In this document: piece by piece, positions 58,589-64,000 of the stretch
Position numbering within the stretch: the first letter of the stretch is position 1
Layout: every line of letters begins with the position of its first letter
Notes under the pieces: model-generated
The model's input: the letters and a program-made list of their open reading frames with translations, nothing else
Database searches by the model: none
What the model was told of the DNA's origin: nothing
Origin: Miltoncostaea sp963762825
Lineage (GTDB): Bacteria; Actinomycetota; Thermoleophilia; Miltoncostaeales; Miltoncostaeaceae
Length of the DNA stretch: 64,000 nt
Reading direction: 5' to 3'
NCBI GenBank assembly: GCA_963762825.1
Contig: CAVXLZ010000001.1
Coordinates: 1,426,001 to 1,490,000, forward strand
Made by a program: the position numbers and the translations under genes

Positions 58589-61500
58589 CTATCGACGCTT
58601 CTGCCTCGAAGCCGCCGATGCGCGCCCGACAGACGCAGCCGCATCGCGGATGAGCCCATGGCGATGCGCGGTGACGCTGACGGCCTGCTCATGCAGCCAC
58701 CTCGGCAGCTCGATGGCGGCGTCTGCGACCGGCTCGGCCTCGTCGAGCGGGATCATCAGAGCGTGAACCGCCGCACGTAGGCCATCCCCCACGGTGCCGA
58801 TCGTCCGGACCCGGTCGACCGGGTCCCGTCGCAAACGCTCAGCGAACGCCGCCTCGTCCTCGTCGGCAGGTGACGAGACCCAGACGCGGGCCCGCGTGGC
58901 GACGGCGGCGAGCCGGGCGATCCCATGGGCCCGGCTCGTCGCATCGTCGGCGACGCGGAGCGCGACGCCGCGGCCGAGCGGCCGGTACCTGAAGATGTTG
59001 CGTTCCGCCCGCAGCCCTGACGGATCCGCCTCGGCATCCCCCTCAGCGACCATCCAGTCGGCGAATGACGCGGCGGCCTCGTCAAGGGGCTGCCGCCCAT
59101 CGTCACGCCAGTCGACGAGCCGGGTGACGTAGTTCGGCCCGCCCGCCTTCGCGGTCGGGCCGACGACGGATCGCTTCCATCCGCCGAACGGCTGCCGACG
59201 GACGATCGCACCGGTGGTGGTCCGGTTCACGTAGAGGTTCCCGGCCTCGACGTGGTCCAGCCAGTACGTGATCTCATCCGGGTCGAGGGCGTGAAGGCCC
59301 GCGGTGAGCCCGAAGTCGACACCGTTCTGGAGTGCCACCGCGTGCCGGAGGTCGTCGGCGCGCATGACGCCCAGCACGGGGCCGAAACACTCGGTTCGAT
59401 GGAACCACGATCCGGGGCGGACGCCCAGGCGTACACCGGGCGACCACAGTCGCCCATCGGACGACATGGAGCGGGGCTCCACGAGCCAGTGCTCGCCCTC
59501 GCCGAGTTCGGTCAGGGCCTGGGCGAGCGGCCCTGACGGCGGGCCGATCACGGGGCTGAGGTCGGTCGAGAGGTCATTGGCCGCACCGACCCTCAGCGTG
59601 CTCGTGGCGTCCGCCAGGCGGGCGAGGAAGCGCGGATCATCGTGCAGCCGCGCTTCAACGATCGCCAGGCTCGCGGCGGAGCACTTCTGTCCGGCGTGTC
59701 CGAAGGCGGACCGCACGAGGTCGCGGATGGCCAGATCGACGTCCGCGGTTGAGGTGATCACCATGGCGTTCTTGCCGCTGGTCTCGCCGTGCAGACGCAG
59801 GTCGGGGCGCCAGGACAGGAAGCGCCGCGCGGTGTCGGCCGACCCGGTGAGGATCACGCCGTTGACGTCCGGGTGTGTGATGAGACGCCGGCCGATGTCG
59901 TTGTCCGGGCAGCGGACGACCTGGACGACGTGCTCGGGGATCCCCGCTTCCCAGCACAGGGACGCGACCATCCACCCCAGGTCGACCGCCTCCGGAGCGG
60001 GCTTCAGGATCACCGTGCTGCCCGCTGCGAGCGCGGCGATGACACCGCCGAGGGGGATGGCCACCGGGAAGTTCCACGGTGGGGCCACCACGATGGTTCC
60101 CCGCGGCACCGGCGAGGCCCGGTGGGTGTCGAGCTCGAGCAACCGCCGCGCGTAGTAGCGCGCGAGGTCGGCAGCCTCGGAGACCTCAGTGTCGGCCTCG
60201 GGCACGGTCTTCCCGTTGTGAACCGCCATCGCGGAGATCAGTTCGCCGCGGTTGGCGCAGACACGATCGCCGACGCGATTCAGGAGCTCGGCCCGTCCCA
60301 GGAGGGACTCCCGCAGCCAGTCGGCACGGGCCGAGCGGGCGGTCTCCACCGCCCGCTCGATGTCCGCCATGTCCGACTCGCCGAGGGGGGCCACACGCGC
60401 GGGACGGGCGAGGTGGTCCTCGATCCACGCGCGGTTCGGCGCCAGCGCGAAGTCGGTGTCCGGCTCGTTCCAGAACGGCCGCTCGGGCGTCGTCTCCGAA
60501 ACCGGCCGGCTGCGGTCCTGCCGTCGCCGGAGGCGGGTCGAGACCGACGAACGGCGCGCCACCGCCTCCCGGAACCGGCGCGCCTCGGCGTCGAACCGGT
60601 CGTCCCCAGCACGCATGGTCGGCACATGCGTGAGGAAGTTCTCCGGGAGGGTGTTCTCGTCGAGCCGCCGGACGAGGTAGGCGACGGCCGCGGGGAAGTC
60701 ATCCCGCGAGGCCACGGGGGCGTAGAGGAGCATTCCACCGGCCAGCACGGAGGCGACGCTCGATTGAGAGGGCGCCATGCCCTCGAGCATCTCGATCTCG
60801 AGCCGGCCCTCGGCGCCGCGGGCCCGCAGCTCGTCGCGCAGCATGAGGCCCCAGGCAACGTCGAAGAGGTTGTGGCTCGCCAGGCCGACGCGAATCGCAT
60901 CGTCATTGACCGGCTCGAGCAGCATGTCGAGGAGCCGCTTGTAGCTGGCATCCACGTCCGCCTTGTCCGCGTATGGTGCCGCCGGCCAGCCGCGGAGCTC
61001 CGACTCCACACGCTCCATCGCGAGGTTGGCCCCCTTGACCAGCCGGATCTTGACCGGGGCGCCACCTCGTGCGCGTCGCCGGCGCGCCCAGGCCACGACG
61101 TCCGATGCGACGCGATGGGTGTCCGGCAGATACGCCTGAAGCGCGATCCCCGCCTCGAGTGACATGAACTCCTGCTCACCCAGGACGGCGGTGAACGCCG
61201 CCGCGGTGAGCGAGAGGTCGCGGTACTCCTCCATGTCGAGGTTCACGAACTTCGCGGGAGTGACCGCCTGGCACGCGCGGTAGAGGACCCTCAGGCGGTC
61301 GGCCACGTCCGTGACGGTCGCGGCGAACGCCAGCGAGCTCACCGTGGGGGCGATCGCCGAGATCTTGACCGAGACATAGTCAACGTCCGGATGGCGGAGC
61401 CGATCGAGGACCTGCTCGAGACGGGCCCGCGCCTCCTCTGCTCCGAGGATGGCTTCGCCGAGCACGTTGACGTTGAGCCGCATGCCCTCGCTGCGCCGCA

Positions 61501-61942
61501 ACGCGAGGTGCCGTGAGAAGGCCGGGTCGCTCGAGTCGAGGATGACCCCCTCCGACTCGGCTCGGACCCTGGATCGCACGAGCGGTGTGACGAGCCATGG
61601 TGCACGTTCGGCACCCGCGGCCGACGCCCGTAGAAGGACACGGTCGGACCATGGAAATCCCGACACGTCCGACTGCCTCACAAGGCGGGCGAACCGCCGC
61701 GCGGCGCGTCGGTCGTCGGGAATCCGCATGAGCTCGTCGCTCAGCGCCAGGGCGAACGCCTTGGCCCGGGGATTCCGCACCAGGAGCCGGAGGCGATCCG
61801 ACCGCTTGCGCTGCACCCGCGGTGCCTGACCGTCGAGCGTCCGTGCGCGCTCCAGCATCACCCCCGCGAGTGCCACTGCGCGTTCGGCCCGCTCGCTGTC
61901 GGCGGCGTCGCGTTCCGGGTCGATGCCTGCGCTTTCGTCCAT
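58589..61942 (-). CDS. putA: PutA: proline dehydrogenase/P5C dehydrogenase
   Basis: Bifunctional proline catabolic enzyme, 1117 aa. It oxidises proline to P5C with FAD, then to glutamate with NAD. Proline dehydrogenase domain: about 120-440 (YVSVKISAIAP, KFVNLDMEEY, IRLVKGANLAMERVE, GLASHNLFDVAW). Aldehyde dehydrogenase domain: about 500-960 with APPWNFPVAIPLGG, LHGETSGKNAMVIT (Glu) and FGHAGQKCSAAS (Cys nucleophile). A C-terminal domain of about 150 residues follows. No N-terminal DNA-binding domain, so it is not a self-regulator. ATG 61942; the longer frame runs into the tRNA. Single gene. Confidence 0.95.
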   Translation of the reverse strand: MDESAGIDPERDAADSERAERAVALAGVMLERARTLDGQAPRVQRKRSDRLRLLVRNPRAKAFALALSDELMRIPDDRRAARRFARLVRQSDVSGFPWSDRVLLRASAAGAERAPWLVTPLVRSRVRAESEGVILDSSDPAFSRHLALRRSEGMRLNVNVLGEAILGAEEARARLEQVLDRLRHPDVDYVSVKISAIAPTVSSLAFAATVTDVADRLRVLYRACQAVTPAKFVNLDMEEYRDLSLTAAAFTAVLGEQEFMSLEAGIALQAYLPDTHRVASDVVAWARRRRARGGAPVKIRLVKGANLAMERVESELRGWPAAPYADKADVDASYKRLLDMLLEPVNDDAIRVGLASHNLFDVAWGLMLRDELRARGAEGRLEIEMLEGMAPSQSSVASVLAGGMLLYAPVASRDDFPAAVAYLVRRLDENTLPENFLTHVPTMRAGDDRFDAEARRFREAVARRSSVSTRLRRRQDRSRPVSETTPERPFWNEPDTDFALAPNRAWIEDHLARPARVAPLGESDMADIERAVETARSARADWLRESLLGRAELLNRVGDRVCANRGELISAMAVHNGKTVPEADTEVSEAADLARYYARRLLELDTHRASPVPRGTIVVAPPWNFPVAIPLGGVIAALAAGSTVILKPAPEAVDLGWMVASLCWEAGIPEHVVQVVRCPDNDIGRRLITHPDVNGVILTGSADTARRFLSWRPDLRLHGETSGKNAMVITSTADVDLAIRDLVRSAFGHAGQKCSAASLAIVEARLHDDPRFLARLADATSTLRVGAANDLSTDLSPVIGPPSGPLAQALTELGEGEHWLVEPRSMSSDGRLWSPGVRLGVRPGSWFHRTECFGPVLGVMRADDLRHAVALQNGVDFGLTAGLHALDPDEITYWLDHVEAGNLYVNRTTTGAIVRRQPFGGWKRSVVGPTAKAGGPNYVTRLVDWRDDGRQPLDEAAASFADWMVAEGDAEADPSGLRAERNIFRYRPLGRGVALRVADDATSRAHGIARLAAVATRARVWVSSPADEDEAAFAERLRRDPVDRVRTIGTVGDGLRAAVHALMIPLDEAEPVADAAIELPRWLHEQAVSVTAHRHGLIRDAAASVGRASAASRQKRR

Positions 61943-62086
61943 ACGGGAAGTGAAGGCCCTCAGCCGAGACCGATCCAAGCGAAGCACAGGATGAGCCGTG
62001 CGACGGACGTACAACCGGGGATCGTCCGCACGCACTCGGCGAGGGCCGTCACCGTTACCCGTCGCGGACGATGCCCACGAGAACGA

Positions 62087-62110
62087 GAAAAGCCCCCGGT
62101 TTACGGGGGC
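62087..62110 (-). terminator. Terminator after tRNA-Gly
   Basis: On the minus strand GCCCCCG, loop TAAAC, CGGGGGC, then TTTTC. A classic intrinsic terminator 11 bases beyond the tRNA 3' end. It ends the tRNA transcript before the PutA promoter region. Confidence 0.82.
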
Positions 62111-62120
62111 CTTTCCGGAG

Positions 62121-62194
62121 AGCGGATGATGGGACTCGAACCCACGACCTTCTGCATGGCAAGCAGACGCTCTAGCCAACTGAGCTACATCCGC
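62121..62194 (-). tRNA. tRNA-Gly (GCC)
   Basis: 74-base cloverleaf. Acceptor GCGGATG/CATCCGC, discriminator T, D arm GCTC/GAGC, anticodon stem TCTGC/GCAGA with loop TTGCCAT (anticodon GCC), T arm GTGGG-TTCGAGT-CCCAT. CCA not encoded. Confidence 0.96.
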
Positions 62195-62274
62195 GAGGTC
62201 CGAGGAGTCTACCGACCCGGAACGGGCCGCTCAATCGGACGGCGGACGATCGGGACTCCTGAGAGGGTGGAGCG

Positions 62275-62976
62275 GTGACCGCGGCCGACCTGGAGGAACG
62301 CCTCGCGGCGCTCGCCGACCGCGAGCGCGCCGTCTTCGTGCGCCGGGTGCTCGGCGTGACGCCGGGCAGCTACGGCGAGGGAGACGTGGTTCTCGGCATC
62401 CCGATGCCCGCCCTGCGCCTGGCGGCCCGACAGGCGCGCGACCTGCCGCTCGACGAGATCGCGATCCTGCTCGAGAGCCCCGTGCACGAGCACCGGGTCC
62501 TTGCGGTCGTGATCCTGGTTGACCGCCGACGGGGCGCCGGTCGCGAGGAGGCCGCCGAGCTATCGCGTTTCTACCTCGACCACCGGGCGGGCATCGACAA
62601 CTGGGATCTGGTGGACATGAGCGCACCCGATCTGCTCGGGGGCGAGCTGATCGACGGACCGCGCGAGGTTCTCTACGCGCTGGCCTCGTCGGCCGACCTC
62701 TGGGAGCGGAGGATCGCGATCGTCGCGACCCTTGCCCTGATCCGGCGCGGTGAGTTCGGCGACACGCTCGCGCTCGCGGAACGGCTCTTGGACGACCCCC
62801 ACCACCTCGTCCACAAGGCCGCGGGCTGGATGCTGCGCGAAGTCGGAAAGCGGGACGAGCCGACCCTCGTCGAATGGCTCGAGCGCCATCGGACCGCGAT
62901 GCCGCGCACGATGTTGCGCTACGCCATCGAGCGCCTTGCGCCAGAGCTGCGCGCCGCCCTGATGGCGCGCGACTGA
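62275..62976 (+). CDS. AlkD-like DNA alkylation repair protein
   Basis: DNA glycosylase-like protein of the AlkC/AlkD HEAT-repeat family, 233 aa, all helical. The key catalytic-cleft phrase GIDNWDLVDMSAPDLLG carries Trp and Asp equivalents, and the Arg of DLWERRIAIVATLALIR is in place. The C-terminal HKAAGWMLREVGKRD motif is typical of the family. It excises N3- and N7-alkylpurines without base flipping. GTG 62275 start. Convergent with the NIF3 gene seven bases away. Intact. Confidence 0.92.
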   Translation: MTAADLEERLAALADRERAVFVRRVLGVTPGSYGEGDVVLGIPMPALRLAARQARDLPLDEIAILLESPVHEHRVLAVVILVDRRRGAGREEAAELSRFYLDHRAGIDNWDLVDMSAPDLLGGELIDGPREVLYALASSADLWERRIAIVATLALIRRGEFGDTLALAERLLDDPHHLVHKAAGWMLREVGKRDEPTLVEWLERHRTAMPRTMLRYAIERLAPELRAALMARD

Positions 62977-62983
62977 GCCGCGC

Positions 62984-63763
62984 TCAGGCGGCCTGCCAGG
63001 GATCGGTGTCGGCGTCGGCGAAGCGAACCTCCACGCCCTCCGGGGCGAGTGCGCGCTCCAGCACCTTGCTCCAGCTCTTCAGCGCGATCCGCTCCACGCG
63101 GGCGTGCGGAAGGGTGACGAGCGGAAGCCCCTCGGCGCGATCGGCGTCGTGGTACTTGAGGTCGCTGGTGACGTAGGCGTCGGCGTCGGCCGCACGCGCA
63201 TCGGGGATCAACGATCCGCCCGAGCCCGTGCAGCACGCGACCCGCTCGACCGTGGTCCAGGGGTCGCCCGCGTAGGAGACGCCGGCGCCGCCGAAGCCGG
63301 CCGTGACGACCTCCACCAGCCCGCCAAGAGTCGTCGCCCGAACGCGGCCGATGCGCCCGAGGCCGCACGAGGGATGCTCCGGGGCGGGGCTCAGCGGCGT
63401 CGTCGCTGTCATTCCGAGCATCTCCGCCATCACGTCGTTGAGACCGCCGCGCGCGGCGTCGAGATTGGTGTGCGCCGCGATGACGGCCACGTGCTCCTCG
63501 GCAGCCGTCAGAACCAGCCCGCTCGGGGACGCGTCCGTGATCGAGGAGATCGCCGGGAAGATCGCCGGGTGGTGGGTGAGCACCGCGTCACACCCATGCT
63601 CCCGCGCCTCGCCGAGCACCTCGGCGCGCAGCTCGAGCGCCACCAGCACCCGTCGTGTGGGCTGATTGTGGCGACCCACGACCAGGCCCACGTTGTCCCA
63701 ATCCTCGGCGAGCGATGTCGGAGCCAGGCGTTCGATCGCGCCGAGGAGCTGTGCCACGAGCAT
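62984..63763 (-). CDS. NIF3-like dinuclear metal protein
   Basis: NIF3/YbgI family protein, 259 aa, expected to bind two metal ions and form a hexamer. Family phrases: EDWDNVGLVVGR, DAVLTHHPAIF (metal His pair), VIAAHTNLDAARGGLND, and CTGSGGSLIPDARAADADAY near the C-terminus, with DLKYHDADRAE. Reaction not firmly known; some members are annotated as GTP cyclohydrolase 1 type 2. ATG 63763. It lies 26 bases downstream of the EF-G-like gene, possibly co-transcribed. Confidence 0.92.
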   Translation of the reverse strand: MLVAQLLGAIERLAPTSLAEDWDNVGLVVGRHNQPTRRVLVALELRAEVLGEAREHGCDAVLTHHPAIFPAISSITDASPSGLVLTAAEEHVAVIAAHTNLDAARGGLNDVMAEMLGMTATTPLSPAPEHPSCGLGRIGRVRATTLGGLVEVVTAGFGGAGVSYAGDPWTTVERVACCTGSGGSLIPDARAADADAYVTSDLKYHDADRAEGLPLVTLPHARVERIALKSWSKVLERALAPEGVEVRFADADTDPWQAA

Positions 63764-63789
63764 CGGCCCATCGTAGTGGAGCCGGCCTC

Positions 63790-64000
63790 TCAGGCTGCCG
63801 CGTGGGCCGCCTTCGCACCGAGGTGGGCCGGAACCTGCGCGTAGTGGTCGAAGTGCATCGAGGAGTCGCCGCGCCCGCCGGTCATGGCGCGCAGGTCGGT
63901 GGCGTAGCCGAGCATCTCGGCCATCGGGACCTCGGCGCGGATGATCTCGTCGTGGTCGCGCGCCTCCATGCCGAGCGGATGCCCGCGCCGGGAGTTGAGG
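63790..64000 (-). CDS. EF-G-like translation factor, C-terminal part
   Basis: The last 69 codons of a gene that runs off the right edge of the window. The sequence is the end of elongation factor G domain V: IIRAEVPMAEMLGYATDLRA, then MTGGRGDSSMHFDHYAQVP. It is closest to the EF-G-like paralogues of actinobacteria rather than to a canonical FusA, judged from the ending and the spacing; this is uncertain from so short a piece. Confidence 0.85.
   Translation of the reverse strand, partial: LNSRRGHPLGMEARDHDEIIRAEVPMAEMLGYATDLRAMTGGRGDSSMHFDHYAQVPAHLGAKAAHAAA

Overview
The window is very GC-rich DNA with the coding style of a high-GC actinobacterium. Third codon positions are almost all G or C, GTG and TTG starts are common, and adjacent genes overlap by 1-8 bases. 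The tRNA genes do not encode CCA. The gene mix (DUF1501/DUF1800 pair, fused 2-oxoacid:ferredoxin oxidoreductase, fused PutA, many sensor kinases) fits a Thermoleophilia/Solirubrobacterales-like soil or sediment lineage. That placement is an inference from gene content, not from a marker-gene tree.

Layout. 1-6.1 kb: three small genes, a DesK/NarL-type two-component system, and a divergent MacB/FtsX-like ABC exporter with a strong palindrome between them. 6.3-9.8 kb: an RTX-type calcium-binding secreted protein, an MFS exporter with a frameshifted 3' end, and an L,D-transpeptidase. 9.8-16.8 kb: a polar amino-acid ABC importer and two GGDEF signalling proteins. 16.9-31.8 kb: tRNA-Val, OsmC, a DUF1501-DUF1800-cupredoxin operon, purK-purE, korA-korB, two FAD monooxygenases, a HipA-like/DUF3037/zinc-ribbon set, a luciferase-like oxidoreductase and a HAD dehalogenase.

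31.86-45.09 kb is an integrated element of about 13.2 kb sitting in a tRNA-Cys gene. A perfect 49-bp direct repeat, the 3' part of the tRNA, bounds it. A tyrosine integrase, a helix-turn-helix protein and a NYN-domain protein lie at the tRNA end. The cargo is a second two-component system, an ABC-2 exporter and an MMPL/RND exporter. Most cargo genes carry single-base frameshifts, about 17 in roughly 6 kb, whereas the large genes outside are intact. A ~220-bp piece of the ABC ATPase start is duplicated, and both copies carry the same extra base.

45.0-64 kb: intact tRNA-Cys; a sensor/receiver/HEAT/glycosyltransferase operon that looks like a regulated exopolysaccharide synthase; a branched-chain amino-acid importer (livHMGF with a convergent livK); an astacin-like metalloprotease without a signal peptide; the 1117-residue PutA proline catabolic enzyme; tRNA-Gly; an AlkD-like DNA glycosylase; a NIF3-family protein; and the C-terminus of an EF-G-like factor running off the right edge.

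Functional links. Import of amino acids (polar ABC, liv system) feeds catabolism (PutA, KorAB). Signalling is heavy: two LuxR-type two-component systems, a MASE1 hybrid kinase, and two diguanylate cyclase-type proteins. The first 63 bases hold no gene I can support.
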